NCBI GenBank assembly: GCA_008080745.1
Contig: SHMX01000004.1
Span: forward strand, 310,001 to 374,000
Length of the DNA: 64,000 nt
Direction: 5' to 3'
DNA from: Candidatus Thorarchaeota archaeon
GTDB taxonomy: Archaea; Asgardarchaeota; Thorarchaeia; Thorarchaeales; Thorarchaeaceae
Both the position numbers and the translations under genes were made by a program. The notes beneath the pieces are model-generated. The model had not been told where the DNA came from, did no database searches, and saw only the letters and a list, made by a program, of their open reading frames with translations. This document shows, one piece after another, positions 1 through 10,945 of this stretch; the first letter of the stretch is position 1; every line of letters begins with the position of its first letter.

Positions 1-136
1 CTGTTACCATCTTCTCGGTTTCAGGGTTGAAGGGTATCTGTCCTGAACAGAAAACAAAACCATTCGCCTTGATTGCCTGAGAATAAGGACCTATTGCTTT
101 GGGAGCCTTATCTGTGGAAACTATTTCACGTGACAT
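1..136 (-). CDS. ridA: RidA/YjgF-family protein, N-terminal part (runs off the window start)
   Basis: Minus strand from ATG at 136 reads MSREIVSTDKAPKAIGPYSQAIKANGFVFCSGQIPFNPETEKMVT, the RidA N-terminal signature (APxAIGPYSQAI, CSGQIP). Not in the ORF track. Confidence 0.9.
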   Translation of the reverse strand, partial: MSREIVSTDKAPKAIGPYSQAIKANGFVFCSGQIPFNPETEKMVT

Positions 137-387
137 CATTATTCACATGTTCAAGAAATACATTCTTGACTTTAATCTAACGTATGGTGGTCCCAGCTCT
201 TCTACCTCTTCTCAATTTTTCTGGCTATTTGGATTGATAGTATTCTAACAAATAGATTGTTTAGAATAACGTTTCATTGAATATGCGGGATATAAATCAA
301 CAATTTCTATATAAGTGACAAAATTCTGAGATGGGTAATCGGTTTCAGTTAGGGGCTGAAACATATTAGAGATATAGGGATTCGCGT

Positions 388-3300
388 TTGGATCAATGGA
401 ATATTGGTCGTCATAGGTGGAGATGTGAATACGTTCAATCACCAATACATTGGCAGTCGGAACCCTATTTCTATTTCTGGAGGAATCCTTTCTTGACATA
501 CCGTGTTACTTCGTACAGAGTGGGTGTTATTGGTATAATTGCTTTGTTGTTAATTTCATCATTTGCCTTACCATCTGCCGCTATGCCAATTGAACATTCA
601 TCTAACGAATCAACGATTGCAGAACATCAACCGTCTGTTTTGATTCTCTATGATTCTGGAGATACAGACTTAACAGCTTGTGCTGTTACGATTCGTACTG
701 TTGTTTTTGATTCGGGAATACCCACGAGAATTCTTGGTGTTCAATCATATTCGTTCTTAGAATATGCTCTTTGTTGTGAAGCAGCAGAGATTATTATCTA
801 CGTATTCCAGAGCAATTCTTATGGAATAATAATCCGTGATCAGGAGGTAAGTTGGAGTGACTTAACCTCTACGGTTAGTATATACTCGGATGTTGAACAT
901 ATCGTGCCTTTGGGGAATTCAAATGAGATGAAGAAGATTAATCCAAATTCACCTAATCTTCATACCGAAACCGCCAATGTTGTAGACCTTAGATTAGCAC
1001 AAATATTCTCACTCTGGATCACTGCTGAGATTCTTGTAGATTATCCAAGCAAAACTGTACAGGAAAAAGGAAGAGAACTTCGCAATGTAGTGATGCATGA
1101 CTTTTGTGACAATATTAGCGAATTGATGTCTAAGAGTGCTTTTCCTGATGTATCAACTGGTGAAGATATTCCCGATCCGATAACTGATCCGCGATTGACA
1201 GAAACTTGGTCTGAAGTGATTCCGCAGTATGATGAAGAAGGAACTGAACTAAAACCCATACTCCGGCTATCATCAGAATCTGCACAGGATGAAGAGAGCG
1301 AGTATATCAGCCTTCGTGACATGACCCCTACTAGTGGAATCGGTGGAGCTATTGGCTGGGTTCTTGACCATTTACTCTCTGCAATTACAGGACAAGGAAT
1401 GGAAGATCTTCAGTTGAATATGGACGCAGCTAAGAATATCGTAGCTAAGATGGATTCAATTGTAGAAGATGTCCGACTTGATATTATTGACTGGTTTAAG
1501 GACAAAGGGTATAATGTGACAATGGCTAATATCTCTACAGCTATACCTCAGTTACTTCAAAGTGACATGTTTGAACTCTGGTCATTATCTGATCAATTAA
1601 TTCTTGACGCATGGTATGAAGCTGATGATTGGATTACTGAATTTATTGAACGAATTGTTGCTACACCTGTTCAGACTGATCTCAAGGGGCTTATACCTGT
1701 CTTTCTCTTTCGATTAGGAACACCCCTGAATCTTGGTTCCTCTTTTGCAAGTTTTGGTGCTGTCCTCCGCATCAAAGTTTTGCCAACCTTTGAGATTGAC
1801 AAGACTTTCTTTAAATCGTTCATGAATGACGTTATTTTTGGCAATGACACACTTGCCGCTTTAAATGATACAGAGGCGGCTTTTACTGAAGTTCACAAAT
1901 TTATTGATGTAATTCCGATAATGGATATCGACTTGGGTGTCTGTGCCTTTTTACCGAAGCAAAGCACATGGACCAAAGCGTTACTTGATGGGTTCACCCT
2001 TGATTTCTTTGGTTCTGCACATTTCCAAATTGCATTCCAACCTATTGATGCGAGTGGAACTGACCGTTCATTTATGGAAGTACGTGAGTGGGGCCTTCGA
2101 TTTGAGTTGGATGCATCATATGGAATGACGATTGCCACATTTCTAGCTCCTGGTGCAAGTGGTGCTATCAATACGATTCTTGAATATATTGAACCTCTGC
2201 TTCAGGCTACACTAACTCTCACTTTATCTGTCATATTTGAGATAAGTAAAAAGTATCAGGGACAGGGTCTTCCTGATCTCTCTACTCTTCTCCTTGATAT
2301 TGTTGTGGGGGTCACACTTGATATACGACTGCTTATTGCAGTATTCAAAGGAACCTTCAAAGTAGGAATGAGTTTCGAACAAAAGGAAGGAGTATTAGAT
2401 TCTGGCTCTACCGCCTTAGCCGAGGGGCCAATGTCACCATTCGTTCCTAGCGACACCTCGACCTCTACTATTGGGGTATATCTAACACTCTATTGTTCAC
2501 TCTATTTGGGTATTGATCTCTGGTTGGTTTCATTTGGCACACATTTTGGTGGACCATGGGAGGATACCTTTACTATTTACTCCGATTCTAGCTCTTCTGA
2601 ATATGGATCTGAGTCTGCAGATCTTACAGACACGGACAAGGATGGATTGCCTGACGCCTTTGAAACCCGAATGAATCAACTATATGGTTCAACCTATCTT
2701 GATCCAAATCTAGCAGATACTGATGGTGACGGTCTTAACGACAAACTTGAGCTTGAGATTAACACTTTCCCGAATGATGCTGATTCTGATGATGATCAGC
2801 TTTCAGATTATGCAGAACACATCACTCATGGAACAGATCCTTTACTCAATGATACAGAATTTGATGGACTCGACGATTATGAAGAGGTCGAGGTCTACGG
2901 GACTTCGCCCTTCATAATTGATACAGATGCAGATGGCCTCTCCGACTTTTTCGAAGTCAATGAGACCTATGATGTTACCTATACCAAGAATACCTATGGT
3001 GCAATTAATGAGATTCTTGTGGGAGGCGTTGTATACGATGATAAAACAGACCCACTCAATCCTGATACTGATAATGATATGTTACTTGATGGTGAAGAAT
3101 GGAAGAATGGTGTGGAGTATGCTAATCAGTCTGTAGTGAATGCTAATGATTACATCTACCTTCGTTGGACTCATCCACTTGATGCTGATTCTGACGACGA
3201 CTCTGTACTTTGGTTTGATGGTGGTGGTTATTTCTATCCTAGCAATAGTTTTCTCTATGATATGAATGATGGAATAGAGGTATTGGGCCAGTATATCACT

Positions 3301-5118
3301 TTCATTGATATCGAAGGTTATCCTGTGGTTGAATATGTAAAGTGTAACCCTGTAAATCCTGACACCGACTTTGATACTGTTGTTGCACTATTCTATACGG
3401 ATGGATACGAACTCAGTCGAGACCCACCAACCAATCCCACTAATGGGGATACAGATCATGATGGACTACTGGACGGTGGTGAAGTAATTGGGCCTGGTGC
3501 ATATGGTACTGATGCTCTTAATCCTGATACAGATAATGATAATCTACCCGATTATGAAGATTATATCCTTCCAACTGATCAACGCGATCCCGATACCGAC
3601 GATGACCAAATACTCGATGGTGATGAATACTATATCTATGGTACCAACCCTTGTTTGGCTGACTCCGATTTTGACGGTCTCACTGATTCAGAAGAGCTGT
3701 TCTTCTTCTATTGCAACCCAATGGTACGGGACTCGGATGCCGATGGATTAACTGATGGTGAAGAAATTCTGATTTACCTCACTGACCCCCTTCTGAATGA
3801 TACAGATGGGGATATGCTGGAGGACGGTTACGAAGTTGATGTTTCAGGAACGGATCCGCGATTATTTGATACTGATAATGACCAATTGGGTGATGGTGCT
3901 GAATTGTTTATCTACAAGACAAACCCATTAGATTGGGACTCTGACCATGATTCCCTCACATATCCTAATGAGAATGGAAGTATCACTTTAGCTCTGAGTG
4001 ACGGAGATGAAGTATTAGTCTATGGTACTAATCCCAATTCGGTAGATACGGATCTGGACGGGCTCACTGACTCACAGGAGATTTACCTTGCGATGGGCGC
4101 ACCTAGTTTTGACCCCATTCCACTCGACCCTCTAAATAATGACACGGACGGAGATTCACTACTAGATGGATATGAGATGATTATCAAGAATGTGACCCTT
4201 ATGACATATCCATATGAGGGTATTATGAAGGAGTTGCGTTTCGGCTCTTGTCCAGTTAAGAATGATACTGATGGTGATGGGCTATTAGATAATCTTGAGC
4301 TTGAGCTGATGTGCGATCCATCAGACCATGATACAGATGACGATACGCTTAGCGATTGGATGGAAGTGAACCAAACTGGGACATCTCCACTCTCAAACGA
4401 TACTGATGGTGATGAGATTCCTGATAATCTAGAGGCGTATAATATCACACTAAATACTACTACATCATCTATGTTCATGCTCTCTGCTGCAGGAGAACTT
4501 ACTGAGATATCTGCTAATCAATGGGTCTTTCCCACTTCTGCAACTGATAGTGATTCGGACGATGATCTCTTACCAGATGGGCTTGAGATAATCTATGGAA
4601 CCAATCCCTTCAATCCAGATGACAATAATAATGGTATTCTGGATGGTTATGAGTTCGATTTGGATGGTGACGGACTTAGTGACGCTGAAGAAATTTACAT
4701 TTACCAGACTCATCTTGCACCGCTCCCAATCTCCGATGATTGGACATGGATTGGTGACCCTGGGGGAATAGCCAATCCTGATTCGGATGGTGATTCCATT
4801 CCCGATGGTATAGAGGTTCACACATATGGTTCAGATCCAACCTCTACAGATTCAGATGGGGACGGAATATCCGATAGTGATGAGATTGCACTTGGTGGAG
4901 ACCCCCTAGTACCTATTACCAGCGGACTTCCGACATGGGTGATTATTGCAGCAGCTGGAGGAGTAGGATTGGTGGTTGGATTAGTGTTACCACCTTTGAT
5001 TAGTTTTACAAAAGGAAAGATATCCGACGTAAGAGGCTCTGGCTCAAAAAAGAGCAAAAAGCGTACTAAGAAAACGAAACGAAAGACCAAGTCCAAGAAG
5101 GAGGGTGATACCAAATGA
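388..5118 (+). CDS. Giant secreted/membrane-anchored protein with many DxDxDG (thrombospondin type-3/EF-hand-like) Ca-binding repeats, C-terminal TM and Lys-rich tail
   Basis: Hydrophobic signal GVIGIIALLLISSFALPSAA; more than 15 DTDxDGLxD repeats between about 2620 and 4890; TM GLPTWVIIAAAGGVGLVVGLVLPP followed by KKSKKRTKKTKRKTKSKK. True start may be in-frame TTG at 493. Confidence 0.85.
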   Translation: MDQWNIGRHRWRCEYVQSPIHWQSEPYFYFWRNPFLTYRVTSYRVGVIGIIALLLISSFALPSAAMPIEHSSNESTIAEHQPSVLILYDSGDTDLTACAVTIRTVVFDSGIPTRILGVQSYSFLEYALCCEAAEIIIYVFQSNSYGIIIRDQEVSWSDLTSTVSIYSDVEHIVPLGNSNEMKKINPNSPNLHTETANVVDLRLAQIFSLWITAEILVDYPSKTVQEKGRELRNVVMHDFCDNISELMSKSAFPDVSTGEDIPDPITDPRLTETWSEVIPQYDEEGTELKPILRLSSESAQDEESEYISLRDMTPTSGIGGAIGWVLDHLLSAITGQGMEDLQLNMDAAKNIVAKMDSIVEDVRLDIIDWFKDKGYNVTMANISTAIPQLLQSDMFELWSLSDQLILDAWYEADDWITEFIERIVATPVQTDLKGLIPVFLFRLGTPLNLGSSFASFGAVLRIKVLPTFEIDKTFFKSFMNDVIFGNDTLAALNDTEAAFTEVHKFIDVIPIMDIDLGVCAFLPKQSTWTKALLDGFTLDFFGSAHFQIAFQPIDASGTDRSFMEVREWGLRFELDASYGMTIATFLAPGASGAINTILEYIEPLLQATLTLTLSVIFEISKKYQGQGLPDLSTLLLDIVVGVTLDIRLLIAVFKGTFKVGMSFEQKEGVLDSGSTALAEGPMSPFVPSDTSTSTIGVYLTLYCSLYLGIDLWLVSFGTHFGGPWEDTFTIYSDSSSSEYGSESADLTDTDKDGLPDAFETRMNQLYGSTYLDPNLADTDGDGLNDKLELEINTFPNDADSDDDQLSDYAEHITHGTDPLLNDTEFDGLDDYEEVEVYGTSPFIIDTDADGLSDFFEVNETYDVTYTKNTYGAINEILVGGVVYDDKTDPLNPDTDNDMLLDGEEWKNGVEYANQSVVNANDYIYLRWTHPLDADSDDDSVLWFDGGGYFYPSNSFLYDMNDGIEVLGQYITFIDIEGYPVVEYVKCNPVNPDTDFDTVVALFYTDGYELSRDPPTNPTNGDTDHDGLLDGGEVIGPGAYGTDALNPDTDNDNLPDYEDYILPTDQRDPDTDDDQILDGDEYYIYGTNPCLADSDFDGLTDSEELFFFYCNPMVRDSDADGLTDGEEILIYLTDPLLNDTDGDMLEDGYEVDVSGTDPRLFDTDNDQLGDGAELFIYKTNPLDWDSDHDSLTYPNENGSITLALSDGDEVLVYGTNPNSVDTDLDGLTDSQEIYLAMGAPSFDPIPLDPLNNDTDGDSLLDGYEMIIKNVTLMTYPYEGIMKELRFGSCPVKNDTDGDGLLDNLELELMCDPSDHDTDDDTLSDWMEVNQTGTSPLSNDTDGDEIPDNLEAYNITLNTTTSSMFMLSAAGELTEISANQWVFPTSATDSDSDDDLLPDGLEIIYGTNPFNPDDNNNGILDGYEFDLDGDGLSDAEEIYIYQTHLAPLPISDDWTWIGDPGGIANPDSDGDSIPDGIEVHTYGSDPTSTDSDGDGISDSDEIALGGDPLVPITSGLPTWVIIAAAGGVGLVVGLVLPPLISFTKGKISDVRGSGSKKSKKRTKKTKRKTKSKKEGDTK

Positions 5119-8100
5119 AGCAAACTACACACCGATTTATAGCGCTACTGTTAGCAATTGTAATGTTGACCACTATATCTCCTATAGGATTAATGGATTC
5201 TCTATCTCCTATCGAATCAGTAGATGAGACCTCTGTACCAAGTAATCCTACTATAGTGCTTGATCCAGCACCCTTCAATCTAACGAATGATTATCAAAAG
5301 ATTTGGGAACCAAATAATATCCGGGGTTCTACTCATGCAGTTGATGCCTCTCCCAGCAAGGACTTAGTGGCAACTGCAGGGGGATGGCTATCAGACACAG
5401 AAGTACACGTCTATAGGTGGGATCCTGATACATCCCAATACTACCATGTTGAATCGCTTGGAGATGGAATCTTCCAAGGAGATGTATTGGATGTCAAATT
5501 CATGGATGCCGATAACAATGGTAGATTAGAGATAGTTGCGGGTTGTGCGGATGGCACAATCTACGTATTTGAGGCTCTGTCTGTAGAGGATGGTGTATTT
5601 TCTGTATATAATTCTGCTAACTTTTTTGACCTAGTTTGGAATAGCAGTACAATTATCGATCGGCAAATATGGCAAATAGAGGTAGCAGATATAGACCATG
5701 ATGCACAGACTGAGATAATCGCTGGAGCATGGGATTCAAAGGTCTATGTCTTTGATTATGTTGACCACTCCGCTTGGCCTTATTGTTCTTATCATTGGAT
5801 GGATTTCGAATATGTCTGGGATAGTGGTGATACGATTTCTGGAAGAGTTAATTCTGTTGCAGTGGGAGATGCTGATGCAGACGGATTGACTGAAATCTAT
5901 GCAGGCAGTCAAGATTGCAAGGTATATAGATTTGAAGAAATTCCCTGTCTGAAACATACCTATGTCTACAGATGGGATAGCGGCGATAGTATATATCGTC
6001 CAATTAATTCGATAACTATCTCAAATAATATTGATAATGATGTATTCGGGGAACTCGTTGTTTCTGCTTATGGACAAGGTGTGTTTATCTTCCATTACGA
6101 TGATAGCATAGACGACTTCACAATCCGTAAGATAAATCAGCAGCTTGCAACCTGGGAGCAGGGCGTTGTGCCTACAACTGGTGTATACTCCGGCTATGAG
6201 GCGGACCCCTATGCCGACAAGAAGATTTACGGCTGGAACCCTCAAGGTATCTATGAACTTGATACATATCCTTATCCTTGGAATAATACCTACTTGGGCG
6301 GTGACTCAGCTCTAGGTGGTCCACCAGATCATGCACTAACGACATTTGATGCAACCGGTCCATACCAATATCTTGGAGAGTGGGTTTACCCAGTTGGTAC
6401 GGATTTGAATGAATTTGGTTTTGTAGGAGCTCTTACCGTAGATGTAGATGGATTTACCTATGTGTGTGATGCAAATACGGATGTCATAAAGAAAATTGAT
6501 GTATTTGGTGAAGTTATTCTTCAATGGGGTGGTACAGGCTCTAATGTGAGTGAATTAGATACTCCATTAGGAATTGCGATTGGAATCGATGGCTGTGTCT
6601 ACGTTTCTGATGCATATAATCACAGGATTCAGAAATTCACTGCTGAAGGTACTTTCATTACTGCATGGGGTGAAAACGGGACTGAACCGGGCCAATTCCA
6701 AATTCCTTATGGAATTGATGTTGATAGCAATGGCTCCGTGTACGTTGCTGATGCATTGAATAACCGAATCCAGAAATTCACATCGGATGGAGAGTTCATC
6801 ACTGCTTGGGGTACTCTAGGTACTGGAGATGGTGAACTGAATACTCCCTACGATGTTGCAGTGAATGATGAGTTTGTGGTAGTTTCAGATCATGAAAACG
6901 ATAGACTCCAGATATTTACTCACTGTGGGGAGTTCATTCGAGAAATGGGTGGTGCAGCTGATATCGACCTACCGGCTGGGCTAGATATAGATCCGGATGG
7001 TTTCATTTACGTCGCTGATTTCGAATATGATCAGGTTGTTAAATTCACAAAATACGGTGAAATAATCGATAAAATTGGTGTTCCTGGTATTGGACCCTTA
7101 GAATTCTCGAACCCCTATAGTATTGAGATTACTGAAACGGGTATTCTTGTATCGGATACATCAAATAACAGAATTCAAAAAGTCGGTTATCTCACTGTTG
7201 AGAATGACGTTCTCAGTTCACTTGATCCATTCTATAATTTGGGTGGTATTGTTGATGTTGCAACTAGCCCCGAGGGATACATCTATGTAAGTGATTTATC
7301 TAATGACTCGGTCATTAAATATGACTACGAAGGGAACTATGTGCGGTCTTGGGAGGTACCCAGTGATATTGGTGGAGAACCCGCTGACATCTATGGGATT
7401 GGTACTGACATTGATGGCAATGTCTATGTCTGTGATTATGATCGGGATATTGTACAGAAATTCAGTAGTACAGGGACACTCCTAGACGAAATTGGAAGTG
7501 GCTATCTTAGTTATCCTTACGATGTGACCATCGATGAGGCCGGATATATCTATGTATCCGATTATTTCGGAAATAGAATAGGTGTCTTTAATCCCAGTGG
7601 TACCTACGTGAGAACCATTGGCAGTTCAGGATCAGGATTTGGATATCTATCATCACCCGGTGGTATTACCATTGGTACTGACGGATTACTCTATGTATGC
7701 GACATTGGCAATAGTCGTGTCCACTCCTTTGAAACTGACGGTACTCCGATTGATGAATGGCCCGTGGGCTACACTGCAGCATTTTGGATTGCATCTTCTC
7801 CTGACGGATATCTATATACTTCGGGTAATGATGATGCGGTTCATGTCCATACACTATCAGGTCATGAAGTAATGTCGATTCCATCAAATATAGGACCTGA
7901 TTCAGAACTGATTTCACCCTATGGATTATCGATTGATTCATCAGGCAATCTGTTCGTGGTTGATTATACAAGCCACACCATCTGGGGATTCTCTTCTGCA
8001 TATTCTTACACGTTCAAAGCCACTGCTATTGTTGACTTTGGAGAATGGGAAGAACTGGGTGGGGACTCGACAGCATCTACCGATTTAGTGGTCTATTCTC

Positions 8101-10934
8101 CTCTGGCAGAAGTCAATATTGATTTGATGTCTATCTCGATATCCAACGATTCTGAAACCTACATTCCTATTGAGCGGAATAATACTTACAGTGACTTCAT
8201 GACTTTAGTCGGTTATGGAGGTACATACTTGTATTTTGTTAATGTTGATGATGCTCTTCGAGAGGCTCAATGGCAAAAATACCGGTATGCTAAATTCGAA
8301 TTAACAGGTGGAGTTGTGTATCAGTTAGATGCCATATGGGGTCGAGTAGCAAAACCAATTGACACAGCTATGGTAGTGACCACTGGTCATGTAAACGTGT
8401 CATCTATTGATGATGGATATGAAGAGATAATTATTGGAACAGTTGATGGTCAAATTATGGCCTATGATGCTTATGGAACGATGGTCTGGCAGAGTCAGAG
8501 TGACATTCCGCATTTTTCCTTGGATTCAAGCATTCGTGATATTGTGCAACTCGATGGGAGAGGTATCATGCCTACTTGGGATTATGATACCAGTCTTCTC
8601 ACATCTATGCAAATGGTAACAATGGGCTACACATTTGAGAGATTTCAGAGCTTTTGTTTTGTTGACCTAGAGGGTAGCGATGCAAAAGATCTTGTCATAA
8701 CCTTCATCGATGGTTCGGACAGCAGCCATCTTCTCTATTTTGAAAATACAGGGACTGATGAAAATCCTGTTTGGAATGATGATGATTTGTACTTTTCAAG
8801 CAGAATTGCTGACGCTATAACCGTCTTTTCCAATGTTGTTTACGCCACTGTCAATTTTGAAAACCTAGATGGTGATAATGATTTAGACATGATTATCACT
8901 ACCATGAAAGCAGGTGATCAACCATCCTTTGAAATCCTCTATCTGGAAAATGACGGAAGTAATTACTGGACCCATGACTCTAGTCAGATGATTGGACCAG
9001 ATACTGCCATTGCAAATGGTAATTCCACTGCAAGAGTTTCATTCCATGATATGGATAAGGATGGGGATCTGGATATGTTCGTATCCAGCGATAAGTTATA
9101 TTATTTCGAACTTAATGTCTTCAGTGGCGATCTCTATTGGGATGAAGAACCCGAGTTCGTGGAGGGTATTAATGACGCTATGCGTGAAATCGAAATAACT
9201 GGGAAAGTTGCAATATCAGATTTCGATTATGATGGAGATTATGATATTACTATTACCCATGGCTATGAGAATTACACTTCCGATTTCCTACAACCTAACA
9301 TGTCTCGAATCAGCTATTTTGAGAACACTGGGTCATTTACAGTTCCAACTTGGGTAAAGCAACGTTCCATGTTCGATCCTGATTTTAGAGGGTCCGGCCT
9401 CACACCCGAAGACGGTTATACACACCCATATTATTTCAATCCAGATGGTGATGATATAACTGACCTCTATCTTCTTCAAGATTCAAACATTGTTAGATAT
9501 GATGGTGTAATCCAGCATGATTCATTCATGGTTGCAACCTATCCCTATATCCATTTGGTTGAGGTGGACAAGGTTAGCACTCATGATGGCTATGAAGCTT
9601 ACGACAGTTGGGACAACCATCGGGACTTCGAACCCTGGTCTTACTCCGTTGAGTTTGATGATACTGATGAGGATGGTCGAAATGAAATCATAGTTGGATC
9701 ATTTGATTGTAACATTTACACATTCGAACAGGTAGCCAATAACACCTATAGAAGAGCTTGGAGGTCTCCAGATCTGATTCAAGGTGTTTCTATTGGAACT
9801 GGTGATGGTGATATCTGGGAGCATGTTACCGATATGGCTATTGGTGACCAAGATAGAGATGGCAAGAAAGAGATAATCGCGGTTGCCGGTCCTCAATTCT
9901 TTGTATTTGAGAATGTTGAGGATAATCACTACGAACTCGTATTCCAGTCATCTCCTATTCTTCTTCAAGGCGAGGTTCCATCACACGTTGGCGCCGGTAC
10001 CACTCTTATGGAATTGTCCCATTTAGCCCTGGACGAAGATTTGGATAAGGATGGAACAAGTGAGATTGTTGTCGCTGGAACTTCGTATCTAGTTGTTTTT
10101 GAAAATGCGGGTGATGATAACTATGTATTTGCTTGGTGGGCAGCCCATCAACAGGCTGAGGCTGGTCAAGCTATGATTCAAGATATTATTACTGGTGATT
10201 TTGATAATGATGAATTCAGAGAGATACTTGTCGCTGTCAATGATAATGATTATGATGAATCTGAAACAATAATCTACGAATATGGGTGGCTAACAATCTG
10301 GGAGAACCAAGCAAATGCTGATGGTGAACACCTGAACAACTCCTTCATTCGCAGTTACAATAGATCCATTGATGATGCTGTATATGCTCTCGCTGCAGGA
10401 GATAACTCTGGCAATGGACTTGAGGAGTTCTATGTGGGTGGAGAGTATGGAGTTCATATCTTTGAAAGCATCGGTAATGACGATTACTTGATTCAGAGGA
10501 CTCTATATACCCATAACTCAGTTACTGCAGTCGAGATTGCCAATACAGATGGAGACTCGTACTTTGAGTGCATTGTCGGGAATGGAAAATTTGTTTCGGT
10601 CTACGAACAAGATGTTGGATACCCTGGATTCTCACATCAGTATCAAATGATGTGGAACTCGTCAGAGTTGCATCAATCTATCACTGACATTGTTGTTGGT
10701 GATTCCAATCATAACTACAGAAATGAGATAGTGATTACCGCAAAGGGTGGATATCTCTATTCGTACGAATGGTTGTTTAATGTGACTGAGAGTGGGCCGA
10801 CTGCTCTTCTTGCACAAACATCCATTGAAGAATCCCAAATGAACAATGATTCTGTCTATTTGATTATTCTAGATGATATCCGTAGACCTTGGGAGATACG
10901 TTGGCTACCAGTAATGGAACAAGAGGTTCTCTAG
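5115..10934 (+). CDS. Giant secreted beta-propeller protein (NHL-type and FG-GAP/VCBS-like repeats)
   Basis: N-terminal signal (FIALLLAIVMLTTISPIGL); repeated GI-x-VYVSDxxNxRIQKF NHL repeats; later DxDxDGxxD FG-GAP-like repeats. Overlaps the upstream stop (ATGA). Confidence 0.85.
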   Translation: MKQTTHRFIALLLAIVMLTTISPIGLMDSLSPIESVDETSVPSNPTIVLDPAPFNLTNDYQKIWEPNNIRGSTHAVDASPSKDLVATAGGWLSDTEVHVYRWDPDTSQYYHVESLGDGIFQGDVLDVKFMDADNNGRLEIVAGCADGTIYVFEALSVEDGVFSVYNSANFFDLVWNSSTIIDRQIWQIEVADIDHDAQTEIIAGAWDSKVYVFDYVDHSAWPYCSYHWMDFEYVWDSGDTISGRVNSVAVGDADADGLTEIYAGSQDCKVYRFEEIPCLKHTYVYRWDSGDSIYRPINSITISNNIDNDVFGELVVSAYGQGVFIFHYDDSIDDFTIRKINQQLATWEQGVVPTTGVYSGYEADPYADKKIYGWNPQGIYELDTYPYPWNNTYLGGDSALGGPPDHALTTFDATGPYQYLGEWVYPVGTDLNEFGFVGALTVDVDGFTYVCDANTDVIKKIDVFGEVILQWGGTGSNVSELDTPLGIAIGIDGCVYVSDAYNHRIQKFTAEGTFITAWGENGTEPGQFQIPYGIDVDSNGSVYVADALNNRIQKFTSDGEFITAWGTLGTGDGELNTPYDVAVNDEFVVVSDHENDRLQIFTHCGEFIREMGGAADIDLPAGLDIDPDGFIYVADFEYDQVVKFTKYGEIIDKIGVPGIGPLEFSNPYSIEITETGILVSDTSNNRIQKVGYLTVENDVLSSLDPFYNLGGIVDVATSPEGYIYVSDLSNDSVIKYDYEGNYVRSWEVPSDIGGEPADIYGIGTDIDGNVYVCDYDRDIVQKFSSTGTLLDEIGSGYLSYPYDVTIDEAGYIYVSDYFGNRIGVFNPSGTYVRTIGSSGSGFGYLSSPGGITIGTDGLLYVCDIGNSRVHSFETDGTPIDEWPVGYTAAFWIASSPDGYLYTSGNDDAVHVHTLSGHEVMSIPSNIGPDSELISPYGLSIDSSGNLFVVDYTSHTIWGFSSAYSYTFKATAIVDFGEWEELGGDSTASTDLVVYSPLAEVNIDLMSISISNDSETYIPIERNNTYSDFMTLVGYGGTYLYFVNVDDALREAQWQKYRYAKFELTGGVVYQLDAIWGRVAKPIDTAMVVTTGHVNVSSIDDGYEEIIIGTVDGQIMAYDAYGTMVWQSQSDIPHFSLDSSIRDIVQLDGRGIMPTWDYDTSLLTSMQMVTMGYTFERFQSFCFVDLEGSDAKDLVITFIDGSDSSHLLYFENTGTDENPVWNDDDLYFSSRIADAITVFSNVVYATVNFENLDGDNDLDMIITTMKAGDQPSFEILYLENDGSNYWTHDSSQMIGPDTAIANGNSTARVSFHDMDKDGDLDMFVSSDKLYYFELNVFSGDLYWDEEPEFVEGINDAMREIEITGKVAISDFDYDGDYDITITHGYENYTSDFLQPNMSRISYFENTGSFTVPTWVKQRSMFDPDFRGSGLTPEDGYTHPYYFNPDGDDITDLYLLQDSNIVRYDGVIQHDSFMVATYPYIHLVEVDKVSTHDGYEAYDSWDNHRDFEPWSYSVEFDDTDEDGRNEIIVGSFDCNIYTFEQVANNTYRRAWRSPDLIQGVSIGTGDGDIWEHVTDMAIGDQDRDGKKEIIAVAGPQFFVFENVEDNHYELVFQSSPILLQGEVPSHVGAGTTLMELSHLALDEDLDKDGTSEIVVAGTSYLVVFENAGDDNYVFAWWAAHQQAEAGQAMIQDIITGDFDNDEFREILVAVNDNDYDESETIIYEYGWLTIWENQANADGEHLNNSFIRSYNRSIDDAVYALAAGDNSGNGLEEFYVGGEYGVHIFESIGNDDYLIQRTLYTHNSVTAVEIANTDGDSYFECIVGNGKFVSVYEQDVGYPGFSHQYQMMWNSSELHQSITDIVVGDSNHNYRNEIVITAKGGYLYSYEWLFNVTESGPTALLAQTSIEESQMNNDSVYLIILDDIRRPWEIRWLPVMEQEVL

Positions 10935-10945
10935 GAGGAATAACC

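Noticed and set aside
4083-4478. 131-aa minus-strand ORF in the Ca-repeat gene
   Set aside because: Antisense of the Asp-rich repeats, giving a Ser/Val-rich artefact.
2620-4900. Quasi-repetitive GATACWGATGGTGATGG-type DNA, superficially repeat-array-like
   Set aside because: It is the codon-level echo of DxDxDG protein repeats in one long ORF. Spacing is irregular and units diverge, so it is neither a CRISPR nor a DNA tandem repeat.
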